NCBI GenBank assembly: GCA_963575745.1
Contig: CAUYUJ010016162.1
Coordinates: forward strand, 139,666 to 201,665
Reading direction: 5' to 3'
DNA: 62,000 nucleotides
Source: Prorocentrum cordatum
Lineage: Eukaryota; Sar; Dinophyceae; Prorocentrales; Prorocentraceae
Shown here: piece by piece, positions 1 to 10,956 of the stretch
Numbering within the stretch: the first letter of the stretch is position 1
How the letters are laid out: each line of letters starts with the position of its first letter
Translations under genes and position numbers: made by a program
The notes under the pieces: model-generated
Told to the model about the DNA's origin: nothing
Seen by the model: the letters and a program-made list of their open reading frames with translations, nothing else
The model's database searches: none

Positions 1-2440
1 CAACCTTGGGCAGAGGTCGCCATCGGGCGGGCCTCAATGGAAAATCTGGAAGCCCACATCAAAGACTTGGAAATAATTCTTGACGCTTCGCGTATCCCCA
101 CCAGTTTCACCTGCAGCGCTTGGCTTCGGCCGCAATACCCCGCGTTACCTCCGACGTGGCGGAGGGGCGCCGATACCCCCCCGCTGCGCACATAGACAGC
201 CCACGCTGGACTCGTGGACCTTCAGCGCCTGGCCCCGGCCTCAATACCATGTGCCCCCTCCGCTGGGGCGCACCAATACCCTTGCGCTGCACACATAGAC
301 AGCCCACGCGGAGTGTGGACCTTGCCCTGCCTTCCCTCCCCGCGGCCGCCTGCCGCCGAGGACTAAGGCTTTGCCTCCAACAGAGGAGACTTCTACCCAT
401 GCAGACTTGAGGGGTCGACTGTGCCGCTACCTAGGGCTGCCCCTCCCTTTTGACAGCAGCTCCAGATGATTGAAATAATCCATCCCCTGCTGCCCATATT
501 TGCAATGCACTTCGGCGCAGAAGTACCATACCATTGCTTGTTGTGCTCAGCCCTGACCCCCCGTGGACATGAAGTTCCGCACATGGTTGTTCTATGAGTT
601 GATATCCGTGTTCTGCGGCTTTCGGCTGCGCCCCCATCTCTCGCTTTCTTTCACCCACCCGCGTTGCTTCACAGGTCATACGTGCAGCCTGTCTACGGCT
701 CGAGCCTTCCAGCAGTACTCAGGGCCATGTCCATGTCAGTTCTCAGGGTCGCTACGCGGCCTGTCATGGACCGGAACGCTCGCTTCTTGGACAACAATGA
801 TTTGGGCCAGCTGGGCGCGGCTTCCACCTCCATGTACAACGCGGCGTGCATCGCGCTTACTTTGTGGGCCATCTGGGACCCTGGCGCGCCCGGTGGAGCC
901 CGCTGGATTGGCAGCTCCATGGTCCTCAACCGGCCCTTTGCTTCGAGCAGCCCTTGTGAGCTCGTGGACTGAGGCCATTGTGGGCGTGGCCGCAGACCCC
1001 CATGGTCACGATTTTTTCTATATGGTGGAGCTGTGTATTGATACCCGTGACCTGCGGCTTTCGGCTGCGCCCCCGATTCTCGCCCCGTACATGGACGTTC
1101 TGCAGAGTGGGTTCCGTGATATGCTGGTTTCGGCTGCGCCCCCATTCCGCGTCACATTAATTGCCACGTCTCTGCGGCTTTTGGCCGCGCCCCCCGCTGG
1201 CAAGATTGACGGCAGACGCTCAGGAGCAGGCAAGGGTTTCCGCATGGTCACCCCGGCCCGTCAGCACCACCTGCGACCGTGGCCATCTTGCTGTTCGGCC
1301 TCCTCCTCCTCCTCCTCCTCCTCCTTCTCCCCCTCCTCCCCCCCCCCTCCTACCATCACAAGATATGCGGCTTTCGGCTGCGCCCCCCACCATTCAGCCG
1401 GGAAGCATGTGACGGCCACGATGAGCGCCCGACCCTCGTCGCTGGCCCACCACCTTTCTTCCCAAGGGAACGCTGGTTCGACATCGCGCTACCGGCAGCC
1501 AGCTCACCCGCAGCTTGACCGCTAGATGCCACCGTCCTGCCCTGACAGCGCTGACATCTGGCCGCCGCTCAGGCGGCACGGTGGGGGGGGTGGCGGTGGC
1601 TGTGGCTTTGGCTATGTCTAGTTTGCGGGCCCGCAGCGAGTGGTTCAGCCTTCCGCGGCCCTGGTCGCGTTGCACGGCTTGACGCAGACTTGCAGCCCAG
1701 GCCACCACCTCGCCAGCACTCGCATCGCTGCGCCCCCGAACTGCGTGAGTCGGGTACGATGTGATACACTGGCTACTGGCTGGATATGGCTCACTCAGAA
1801 CGCACACCTGTGGTCTACACGGCCGGTTGGCGCTCAGGTCAGCCACCTCATTGGATGAGTGTTACCCCGCAGTGGTTGGTCGGGCCTGCTACTTTGGTCG
1901 GCTCTTCAGCGCAGCCCTGGACATCAGCTCGCCGGCTCTTTGCTTCGTTGTTCCTCCGTGAGGCCTGTGTCGGCGAGGAAGCGCGTTTTGGCTCCGGCAC
2001 GCAGATGCTGGGCGACGCCTGATGCCTGGCCTCGCCCTGGGAGCGGCCTTGCAGTGAGTGTTTCAGCCTTCCGTTGTTGCGGGTTCCATTTTGCAGAGCA
2101 ATCTGCACAGCTCTCGCCAGTCCACCACATCGTTATACCCCCGAACTGCGGGTGTCGGATACGGTGTGCGCGCATTAGCTTCAGCTGCAGGTGGTACTTC
2201 GCTAGTGCACATAGAGCTTGTCTTCTGAAGGCTTCCACGTGGCCCACCCACCTCGCGCCGTCAGCGAGTTGTTGCGATAGGCCCTCTTTTGCTTCACCAA
2301 TGTACATGGTTCAGCCTAGTGCGTGCTGGTCGCTCGCTCACTTCGCACGGTCAGCGGGTTTGGCGCCGGGATGGCGGCACACTCTGCTGTCTTCGCACTT
2401 GTAGCCCGTGCCTTACGGTTCGCTGCTGCGCCTATGTGCG
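1..2440. repeat. GC-rich dispersed repeats, no gene recognised
   Basis: This stretch carries a degenerate repeat whose core is 'GGCTTTCGGCTGCGCCCCC', seen near 615, 1055, 1128, 1178 and 1368, with looser versions near 120, 1728 and 2130. A second short duplication, built around 'CTGCGCACATAGACAGCCCA', occurs at about 180-210 and 285-310. Open frames exist on both strands but have no recognisable domain and follow the repeat units. I see no exon, RNA gene or mobile-element protein here. Confidence 0.6.
1299..1352. repeat. (TCC)n then C-rich microsatellite
   Basis: About nine TCC triplets followed by a C-rich run. It is one of roughly twenty pyrimidine or purine triplet tracts in the window. 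Confidence 0.9.
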
Positions 2441-2459
2441 TTTGTCTGCGAATTCAGTT

Positions 2460-2796
2460 CATTTTGTAGTGTGCATGTGCAACTGCGAGAATGCTTGCAG
2501 GTGCGGTCGGCTGTCGACAGTGACGGCTGGATTCGCAAATTTACACAATGTACCGCGCCCCAGACGTTGCGCCCGCCCCCTGGGCTTTTCCTTCGAGCCG
2601 CGACCAAAACAAAAAGTATCCCCACCAGTTATTCAGTGCATGTGCAACTGCACGCTTGGCGCGCAGGTGCGATCCGGCCTGCCCACGTGGCGGTTGGGGT
2701 CGCCAATTCGCAGTGTGCCGCGCGCCCCAGACATTGCATCTCGCCGCCCGACCGTTGTCGCGCGGCCGCCGACCAAACAAAAATCCCCCGCCAGTC
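2460..2796. repeat. Tandem duplication of about 165 bp ending in 'GTATCCCCACCAGT'
   Basis: Two adjacent copies begin near 'GTGCATGTGCAACTGC' (2472 and 2637) and end with a GCGACCAAA-A-rich stretch and a CCCCACCAGT-like end (2605-2630 and 2770-2794). The same end motif recurs at 88-106, about 7085-7135 and about 7318-7362. This marks a dispersed family whose 3' end is well conserved while the rest has drifted. The family is unidentified. Confidence 0.65.
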
Positions 2797-2816
2797 CGTA
2801 GCCCCCCTGGCTCAAG
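2795..2816 (+). other. Relict of the dinoflagellate spliced leader
   Basis: The 22 bases match the dinoflagellate trans-spliced leader at 18 of 22 positions. The first nine bases (TCCGTAGCC) and the last nine (TGGCTCAAG) are identical, and only a four-base block in the middle is changed to C. An ATG follows one base after the leader. Leaders of this kind are found in genomic DNA when a trans-spliced mRNA has been copied back into the genome. No downstream open frame with a recognisable domain supports a retro-gene, so this is a relict, not an active SL RNA gene: no donor-type GTA follows the AAG. Confidence 0.6.
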
Positions 2817-2866
2817 CATGTCGACTCGAGCCCGCCCCGGCTCAGGTGCGCGCTCGGGCCGAGGCC

Positions 2867-3480
2867 ATGTCCACTCTCGGCGCGGTCCTCTCCAGGGCCG
2901 CCCTGCGCCGCCGCCAGCGGCTGGCGGCGGCGCGACGGGGCGCCCTGCCTGGGCTTGGCAACCCTCCGCCGCCGCCGCCGCTGCCGCGGCCGCCGTCGGA
3001 GGCGGCCGGCGGCCGGCCCGGCTCGGCCCCTGGCTGGCTGGCGGCGGTTTCCGCCGCCGCTGCTGCTGCCGCTGCCGCTGCCGCTGCTGGCCGCCCGCCG
3101 GCGGCGGCGGCGGCGGCGGAGGGCGCGGTGGCCGGCGCCGCCGCGGCAGCCCCCGAGGCCGCCGGCGGCGCGGCCGCCGCCGCTGCTGCCGCCGCTGCCG
3201 TCGCCACCGGCTGCCCTCCGGTGGCGCCGGCGGCCGGGGCAGCCGTGGCCGGCGTTGACGGCCGCTGTCGCGGCGGCGGCGGCTCGGTGCCTGCGCCGCC
3301 GCGGCCGCCCCCCGCGGCCGCTGCGGCGAGGCTGGCGCGGCGGCCGCGGCGGCCGCCGCCGCCGCCCCCGCCGCCCCCCCGCGGCCGCGGCGGCAGCAAC
3401 TGCAGCAGCTGCCGCAGCCGCAGCCGCAGCCGCAGAAGCAGCAGCAGCAGCGGCAGCAGCAGCCGCAGCAGGCCACCCCT
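2867..3480. repeat. Ala/Gly/Pro-rich low-complexity DNA (CCG/GCC triplets)
   Basis: Runs of GCC, CCG and CGG triplets keep all six frames open. The plus frame starting at the ATG at 2867 gives a protein of mostly alanine, proline and glycine and then passes into the tandem units that start near 3490. Composition alone explains the open frame. A real coding role cannot be excluded, because the relict leader lies 51 bases upstream. Confidence 0.55.
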
Positions 3481-3489
3481 GGAACCCCC

Positions 3490-5035
3490 GGAAGCAGCAG
3501 CAGCGTGCCGGTTCCTCCCTTCCCTGGAAGCAGGCAGGCGGACCCCCGCAGTGCTCCTCACTCCTATCCGCGCCCCTGGGACAGTGGCGTTGAGACAGGA
3601 GATGCGACCCTGGAGGACATGGAAAAGGAAAAGGAGGATGCGGCGGAAGGGGCGGAAGCTGCGGAGGCCGCGGAAGTTTGGGGGCCAGAAGCGGCGGAGG
3701 CCACAGAAGGTGCGGAAGAGGCGAAAGCCGTCAGCCGTGTCCCTGGAGCAGACACAGGTAGACAAGAGTTCGCTTCCGAAAGTGCGGACGGCAGCCGCAA
3801 CAGTCCGCGAAGCGAGATCCTGGAACAGCAGGGGCTCGCTTCCCACAGCGTGCCATCCCCACCTTCTCCACAAAATAGGCAGACCGTCATCGCTGCTGCC
3901 CCTCACTCCTATCAGCGCCGTCGGGACAGTGTCGACGTGGAGACAGATGATGCGACCAGAGACCCGCCCCCTCCTGAAGGCAGCACCGTGGCAACGGGGG
4001 GGGCTGCTACAATGGGCGTGCCAGCGCTCGGAGACGTTCCTCGCAACTCAGACGCTCAGGAACCCGCGTCCGAAAGTGCGGCCGTCAGCTGCAGCAGTCC
4101 TCTGGGAGCGCCGCAGACCGAGCAGGGTGTGGTGCACCGCGGCGCGCCGTCTCCTCCCTCCCCTGGTAGCAGGCAAGCGGACCCCCGCAATGCTCCTCAC
4201 TCCTATCTGCGCCCCTGGGACAGTGTCGTTCCTCCCTTCCTTGGACGCAGCAGCAGCGTGCCCGTTCCCCCCTTCCCTGGAAGCAGGCAGGCGGACCCCC
4301 GCAGCGTTCCTCATTCCTATCCGCGCCCCTGGGACGGTGTCGCTGGGACAGGAGATGCGACCCTGGAGGACATGGAGAAGGAGAAGGAGGACGCGGCGGA
4401 ATGGGCGGAAGCTGCGGAGGCCGCGGAAGTAGTCCGGGAAGCGAGATCCTGGACCAACAGGGCCTCGCCTGCCACAGCGTGCCACCCCCATCTTCTCCAC
4501 AAAATAGGCAGACCCCGCTCCTCGCTCTTATCAGCGCCGCCAGGACAGTGTCGTTGTGGAGACAAAAAAATGCAACCCGAGATTCGCCCTCTCCTGAATA
4601 CAGCACCGTGGCATTTGGCGGGGGCGCTGCCACGGGCGCGCCCGCGCTCGGGGACGTTTTTCGCAATTCAGACGCCCAGGAACCCGCGTCCGAAAGCGCG
4701 GCCGTCAGCTGCAGCAGTCCTCTGGGAGCGCCGCTGACACGGCAGAGTGTGGTGCATCGCCGCGCGCCGTCTCCCCCCTCCCCTGGTAGCAGGCAAGCGG
4801 ACCCCCCCACAGTGCTCCTCGCTCTTATCTGCGCCCTTGGGACAGAGTCATTCCTCCCTTCCCTGGAAGCAGCAGCAGCGTGCCAGTTCCTCCCTTCCCT
4901 GGAAGCAGGCAGGCGGACCCCCGCAGTGCCCCTCACTCCTATCCGCGCCCCTGGGACGGTGTCGTTGAGACAAGAGGTGCGACCCGAAGCCCGCCCCCTA
5001 CTGGAGACACTGCCGCGGCTACAATTGGGGGCCCC
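3490..5035 (+). repeat. Long tandem units (about 750 bp) with a partly preserved reading frame
   Basis: Units start near 3490, 4245 and 4867, each with 'GGAAGCAGGCAGGCGGACCC' just inside. The first two share several hundred bases; the third is cut short. In the plus frame from 3505 they encode a Pro/Ser/Glu-rich protein with repeated 'PPFPGSRQADPR' and 'PHSYPRPWD' blocks and an acidic 'LEDMEKEKEDAAE' stretch. The second unit shifts frame near 4430. Shared frame across units hints at a past coding repeat, but the shift, the lack of any domain and the tandem layout argue for a decayed or non-coding satellite. Confidence 0.55.
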
Positions 5036-5880
5036 AAAACATCCGGAGGGCCCCTCCAGCGTGCAACCCCTGCCTCGAGGACGTCCAACAGCACTTGCAC
5101 GGGGTGTCGGCGCGTACCTCATCCCAGGCGGCCGTCTGCCGCAACCCCAGTGCACCGCGGCCCCCTTGTGTACTGAGACCACAAAACTCATAGCAGCCGT
5201 TTGCTGCACCCCTTCGTGGCACCGCACTGGCAGTGAAGGATCCGCGCGAGCTCCTGACCTGCGGCCGCATCCCTGGGCGCAGGTTCCGTAGCCCCCCCGG
5301 CGTGGAGGGATCCGCGGGAGCTCAAGGTACTCTTGCATCCCGGTGCCCCTGCCCTCCTCGGTTCCGGCCGTCCGTTTGGGGCCCCCTCGCCCCTTTCCAG
5401 CCCTGCGTCCGCGGGCGTTCTAGGCACCCTCGCCTCCCCGTGCCCGAGTGCTACAGAGGACAGGCCCGTGCTCAGAGACGGCCCCCGCCTGCCCCCTGAG
5501 GGACAGCGCATCGGACTCGTGACTGCAGAGGCCGCGGCCGCCCTGGAAGCAAGAGAAATCAGGCCCGTGCCGCTGCAGTCGTGCACTCTGAAACGGAGAG
5601 GATGGCAGCGGTGGGAGGCTGCCCTCTCTTGTTGCAGCGGGCACGGCCCCCCTGGACCACGTCGGCCCCACACCCCCCCACCCACTCCTTCCCGCCTCTT
5701 GGCTGTACGGGGGCAGAGGAGACTAGCAGGGAGAGGAGGAGTCGCCGAAGGAAGCCAGAGCTGAGGAGCATCGAAGGGAGGTCGGAGAAGTGGGGACTAG
5801 AGCATACTGGACGCGCCGGAGGGGGGAGGGAGGGGAGGGGGGCACGGAAGCAAGGGGAGCAAGGGGAGAAAGGGCGAAGC
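5036..5880. other. No gene recognised
   Basis: GC-rich DNA with short open frames on both strands and no recognisable product. At 5285 there is a sequence beginning TCCGTAGCC that resembles the first half of the spliced leader, but the second half does not match. Confidence 0.5.
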
Positions 5881-6020
5881 GACCCCCCCCCCCTCCCCAC
5901 CCCCCCCCCCCCCCCCCCCCCCCCCTCCCCCCCCCCCCCCCCCCCCCCCCCTCCCCCCCCCCCCCCCCCCCCCTCCCCCCACCCCTCCCCCCACCCCTCC
6001 CCTCCCCCCCCCCCCCCCCT
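5880..6020. repeat. Poly-C tract with scattered T
   Basis: About 140 bases of nearly pure C on the plus strand, with single T or A interruptions. Such G/C tracts can form G-quadruplex or i-motif structures and are prone to length error in assembly. Confidence 0.95.
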
Positions 6021-6032
6021 GGACAACAACCC

Positions 6033-6250
6033 AACCCTGAGCAGCCGTTAGCTGCATCCCTGGAGTTCGGGCCCGGGCTGCGGCCCCCCTTTGTCCTCTA
6101 ATCGCCCCCCCGTGGGCGCTCCGTCTTCTACCCACCCTGAGCAGCCGCTAGCTGCATCCCTGGAGTTCGGGCCCGGGCTTCGGCCACCACTCTCAACCCT
6201 GAGCAGCCGTCAGCTGCATCCCTGGATCTCGTTCCCGGGCTTCGGCCCTT
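6033..6250. repeat. Three copies of a repeat with 'CCTGAGCAGCCG'
   Basis: Copies at about 6036, 6137 and 6198 share 'AGCTGCATCCCTGGA' and 'CCCGGGCT' at nearly fixed spacing. A looser relative lies near 5190. Confidence 0.75.
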
Positions 6251-7470
6251 CCCTGTCCCCCCCCTCCTCTCCAGGTGGTTTTGGTGGCCCCCTCCGCCTG
6301 GAGGGCCCGTGATGTCTGTCCCCGCCGGCCTTCCCAGCGGACCCCCGCCTGGCAGGGCGGGCTGCCTGGTTCCCGTACCCGTGGATCGCGGGGGGATCGC
6401 TTCCAGCGCGGCTCCTCCCTGGATTCATCTGCCACGTTGGCGATGTTCATCCCCGCCAGCCTGGCCTCTCACATGCAGTGCACCAGTCTCCGCGCTCGGA
6501 GCAGCTGGTGGCCGGGGCCTGGCCCTCAGGGTACACCGCAGGGCCAGCGCCCCACGTGCACGGGATGGTGAGCCGCGGAGCCCGTGGACACTTAGGAGTA
6601 GTTCAGCCTTCCGGCTCGCGGACACGGGATGGTGAACCTTGGAGCCCTGTGGACATTTCGGAGTGGCTCAGCCTTTCGCAGTCGCGGCAGCTCCCCTGGA
6701 CCCATCCCATCCACCAGGCAGGTTTGCGTCGTCACCTCGGCAGCTCAGCCCTCCAAGCTTGCATACACCGTTGGGACGGCCCTAGGCTTGGTGCCCCATT
6801 GCCGACTCGTCCATCGTTCACCTCGCCTGAGCGCCTACCAGGCACGTGGGACACGCTGGCATCTGCGCACACGTCCTCGCGCTGTCTGAGTTGGTTTTTC
6901 ATCACAGCATACACCGAATTTCCTGGCATTTTTCTAGGCTGCACGTGCCTGAGCTCTCCTGGATGCCCTCAGCCTGTCAGTTTTCCCGCGCAGCCCCGCT
7001 GCTGCTTGGTGAGTTGGCCGGCCGGCCTTCGGCGCGTTCAGTAACTAATTCGGCCGTTTCCGTGTCACGGAACGCTTCTGACTCCGCCTGCGCTTTCGCT
7101 TGTGGACGCGACGGAAAAAAAGCATTCCCACCAGTTACTTCTGGCACCCCCGCTTCAGGAATGCAAGATGCATCAGCTTCCCTGGGCGTTGCAGACCAGC
7201 CATCCAGTACCACCAGCCGCTGCTGCACCTCAGCCGCCGCTTCTGAGTGCTGGCCCAGCCGGCTTGCGTGTCGCTTAGTAGCTAATTAGGATGGCCCGTG
7301 CCCCGGACCCTCTCGCCGCCTGCCCTCTGCTGCGCGGCCGCGACCCAAAAAAAAGTATCCCCACCAGCCCATCCATAATTCCCAACCCTCCTTGGTTGGG
7401 TATTCGTTTTGAAAAGAGGGGTGTGGTCGCGTCCTTCTCCTCCCGCCTCCCGCCTCCCGCTTCCCTCTTG
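6251..7470. other. No gene recognised; two copies of the 'CCCACCAGT' repeat end
   Basis: Open frames on both strands have no recognisable domain. Two copies of the dispersed repeat end described at 2460-2796 lie at about 7085-7135 and 7318-7362. Confidence 0.5.
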
Positions 7471-7475
7471 TCTCC

Positions 7476-9722
7476 TCTCGCCGTCCCTGGGGGGCTGCGA
7501 TCTGTGAAACAGTCGCCACTTTCGAGGCCTGCTGGGGAGGCCAGCAGAGAGGGCATGCACCGCGGATCCAAACGGGACCTCGCCGTCCCTGGGGGGCTGC
7601 GATCTCTGAAACAGTCGCCACTTTCGAGGGTTGCTGGGGAGGCCAGCAGAGAGGGTACTCACCGCGGATCCAAACGGGACCTCGCCGTCCCTGGGGGGCT
7701 GCGATCTGCGAAACTATCGCCACTTTCGAGGGCTGCTGGGGAGGCCAGCACAGAGGCCTTCAACCGCGATCCAAACGGGACCCTCGCGTCCCTGGGGGGC
7801 TGCGATCTTGTGAAGCTGTCGCCGCGAAGCTGTCGCCACTTTCGAGGGCTGCTGGGGAGGCCAGCAGAGAGGGCATTCACCGCGGATCCAAACAGGACCT
7901 CGCCATCCCTGGGTGGCTGCGATCTGCGAAATTGTCACCACTTTCGAGGGCTGCTGGGGAGGCCAGCAGAGAGGGCATTCACCGCGGATCCAAACAGGAC
8001 CTCGCCGTCCCTGGGGGGCTGCGGTCTGCGAAGCGGTCGCCACTTTCTAGGGCTGCTGATGGGTCCTGCGGAGTGAGGCGCCGCGCGGACTTGAGCGGGA
8101 CCTCGCCGTCCTTGGGGGGGCTGCGATCTGCGAAACTGTCGCCACTTTCGAGGGCTGCTGGTGGGTCCTGCGGGGTGAGGCACCGCGCGGACCTGAGCGG
8201 GACCTCGCCGTCCCTGGGGGGCTGCGATCTGTGAAATTGTCGCCAAATTCGAGGGCTGCTGGTGGGTCCTGCAGAGTGAAGTACCGCGCGGACCTGAGCG
8301 GGACCTCGCCGCCCCTGGGGGCTGCGATCTGCGAGACCGCCGCCACTTTCGAGGGCTGCTGGGGGGTCCTGCGGAGTGAGGCACCGCGCGGACTTGAGCG
8401 GGACCTCGCCGTCCCTGGGGGGCTGCGATCTGCGAAACTGTCGCCATTTTCGAGGGCTGCTGGTGGGTCCTGCGGGGTGAGGCACCGCGCGGACCTGAGC
8501 GGGACCTCGCCGTCCCTGGGGGGTTGCGATTTGCGAAATTGTCGCCACTTTCGAGGGTTGCTGGTGAGTCCTGGGGCCGCGCGGACCTGAGCGGGACCTC
8601 GCCGTCCCTGGGGGGTTGCGATTTGCGAAATTGTCGCCACTTTCGAGGGTTGCTGGTGAGTCCTGGGGAGTGAGGCACCGCGCGGGCCTGAGCGGGACCT
8701 CGCCGTCCCTGGGGGGCTGCGATCTGCGAGACCGTCGCCACTTTCGAGGGCTGCTAGTGGGTCCTGCGGAATGAGGCACCGCGCGGACTTGAGCGGGACC
8801 TCGCCGTCCCTGGGGGGCTGCGATCTGCGAACCTGTCGCCACTTTCTAGGGCTGCTGGTGGGTCCTGCGGAGTGAGGCGCCGCGCGGACCTGAGCGGGAC
8901 CTCGCCGTCCTTGGGGGGCTGCGATCTGCGAAATTGTCGCCAGTTTCGAGGGCGGCTGGTGGGTCTGGCGGAGTGAGGCCCGCGCAGATCTGAGCGGGAC
9001 CTCGCCGTCCCTGGGGCTGCGATCTGCGAAACTGTCCCATTTCGACGGCTGCTGGTGGGTCGTGCGGAGTGAGGCACCGCGCGGACCTGAGCGGGACCTC
9101 GCCGTCCCTGGGGGGGTGCGATCTGCGAAACTGTCGCCACTTTCGAGGGCTGCTGGTGGGTCCTGCGGAGTGAGGCACCGCGCGGATCTGAGCGGGACCT
9201 CGCCGTCCCTGAGGGGCTGCGATCTGCGAAGTTGTCGCCACTTTCGAGGGCTGCTGGTGGGTCCTGCGGAGTGAGGCACCGCGCGGACCTGAGCGGGACC
9301 TCGCCGTCCCTGGGGGGCTGCGATCTGCGAAATTGCTGCCACTTTCGAGGGCTGCTTGTGGGTCCTGCGGAGTGAGGCACCTCGCGGACTTGAGCGGGAC
9401 CTCGCCGTCCTTGGGGGGCTGCGATCTGCGAAATTGCCGCCACTCTCGAGGGCTGTTGGTGGGTCCTGGGGAGTGAGGCACCGCGCGGACCTGAGCGGGA
9501 CCTCGCCGTCCCTGGGGGGCTGCGATCTGCGAAACTATCGCCACTTTCGAGGGCTGCTGGTGGGCCCTGCGGAGTTAGGCACCGCGCGGATCTGAGCGGG
9601 ACCTCGCCGTCCCTGGGGGGCTGCGATCTGCGAAATTGTCGCCACTTTCGAGGACTGCTGGTGGGTCCAGCGGAGCGAGGCACCAGGCAGATCGGAGCGG
9701 GACATCGCAATCCTTGGGGGGC
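7476..9722. repeat. Satellite, about 101-bp unit, roughly 23 copies
   Basis: The unit contains 'CCTCGCCGTCCCTGGGGGG', 'TGCGATCTGCGAAA' and 'CGCCACTTTCGAGGGCTGCT'. Starts fall near 7476, 7578, 7680, 8000, 8101, 8203, 8304, 8406, 8508, 8598, 8698, 8800 and onward. The first six or so units form a subfamily with 'GGCCAGCAGAGAGGGCAT' and 'CGCGGATCCAAACGGG'; later units instead have 'GGGTCCTGCGGAGTGAGGCA'. The long minus-strand open frames here are by-products of a unit length close to 102, a multiple of three. Confidence 0.95.
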
Positions 9723-9860
9723 TGCGAGCCTCATGAATGCCGCTCGCAGAAGTATATGCGCCCATGTCACGTCATCACCTCCGTATAACGACTCCCAATA
9801 TTTTCATGCCCCGCATTGCGCAGGGGTTGGGTACGTCGCCAGGATAATTGATTGCCAGTT

Positions 9861-10550
9861 TTCTTGAGGCCTCTTGGAGGCTATCTTGAGCCATGCTCGG
9901 CTAGAGGCTGTCGGAGGCTATCTTGAGCCATGCTCGGCTATCTTGAGGCTGCCTTGAGGCCTCATGGAGGGCTGTCGGAGGCTATGTTGAGCCATGCTTG
10001 GCTATCTTAGGCCATTTTGAAGCTGGGGCTCTCTTGGAGCCATGTTGGGCCAAAAAGAGCGGGGTGGAAGGCCTTTGGGAGAGGCTGGGAGGCCTCTTGG
10101 GGCCATTTTGGGCCCCATGGCTCAAAAAAAGCAGGTCCCTCGATTAGGATCCCCCCCCATCGGAGGCTCACAAATGGCGTCGTTGGGCCGTTTCGGCGCC
10201 TCTTGGGCGATCTTGGGGCCGTATTGGGCCTTCGTGGGCCCCTTTTGGGGCTCTCTTGGGCCATCTTGGGGCCATCTTGAGGTCCCAGAGGCCCGTCGGA
10301 AGCGAAAAGGCGAGAATGCCAAAAACATTGATTTTCCATAGGCTTTTGAAGGGTTTGGGCATGTTGGAGGGCGCCGCGGAGGGCTCGAAGGGCACTTGGA
10401 TCCGTCTTGGGGCTGTCTTGGGGCCTCTTGGAGGTATGTCAGAGGCTATCTTGACCCATCTTGGAGTACCTTGGGCCATCTTGGAGGCCATCTTGCGACT
10501 TGGAGCGCCTCTTGGAGCCATCCTGGGCCATCTTGAACGCTGCGGCGCCT
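9861..10550. repeat. Degenerate repeat built on GGCCATYTTGG / CTTGAGCCATGCTCGGCTA
   Basis: The first 160 bases hold three copies of a motif close to 'CTTGAGCCATGCTCGGCTA' (9885, 9931, 9988). The rest is a looser series of GGCCATCTTGG and GGCCATTTTGG words. No frame has a recognisable product. Confidence 0.7.
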
Positions 10551-10794
10551 CTGTCCCCCCCGCCCCCTCCAGGTCCAGGGGAGGGGGCAGGGGCCTCCCC
10601 CGAGCAGGGGAAGGCGGGGGAAGAGAGAAGAACAAACTCGTTATACCACCGTAGCCCTAAAGGGCTGGTGGGACTCAAGAACTCATTTCTACAGCCACTG
10701 TTTGAGGAACAAAGCGTCTTATGTATGCGCGCCCTCTGGCTGACCGCCCTTTCCATCTCACTCCTCGCCCGTTGCCGCCTGGCCTGCCTACGTT
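10551..10794. other. No gene recognised; small hairpin at about 10647-10671
   Basis: The only structure I see is a short stem: CCACC and AGCCC pair with GGGCT and GGTGG around an AAA-type loop, with a two-base bulge. It is followed by GACTCAAG. It is too short to assign to an RNA family. Confidence 0.35.
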
Positions 10795-10928
10795 CCATCC
10801 CTCCTCCCCTCCTCCCGCCCTCCCTCTCCCCCTTCCTTCATCATACATCCATCCCTCTCTTCCTCCCTCATCCCTGCCGCCTCACTCCCTCCCCCTTCCC
10901 CCCCCCATTGCATAGCCGCTGATTCCAG
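10795..10928 (+). promoter_or_regulatory. Candidate trans-splice acceptor of the cyclin gene
   Basis: A long pyrimidine-rich stretch (about 10795-10907) is followed by an AG at 10927-10928, which lies 28 bases before the ATG at 10957. Dinoflagellate mRNAs receive a spliced leader at such AG sites, so this is the natural acceptor. The branch point and the site actually used cannot be read from the sequence. Confidence 0.45.
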
Positions 10929-10956
10929 CTCCCGCGCGGTCTCACTTCTGGGGATC

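Noticed and set aside
5285-5307. Second spliced-leader relict
   Set aside because: Only the first nine bases and a GGC match; the CTCAAG end is missing.
8047-9770. Minus-strand frames of 338 and 431 codons
   Set aside because: They follow the satellite of about 101 bp and overlap each other in different frames, so unit length explains them.
10641-10677. Third spliced-leader-like sequence (CCGTAGCC ... CTCAAG)
   Set aside because: The two halves are separated by 16-17 bases instead of 7 and form a small hairpin. Chance is likely.
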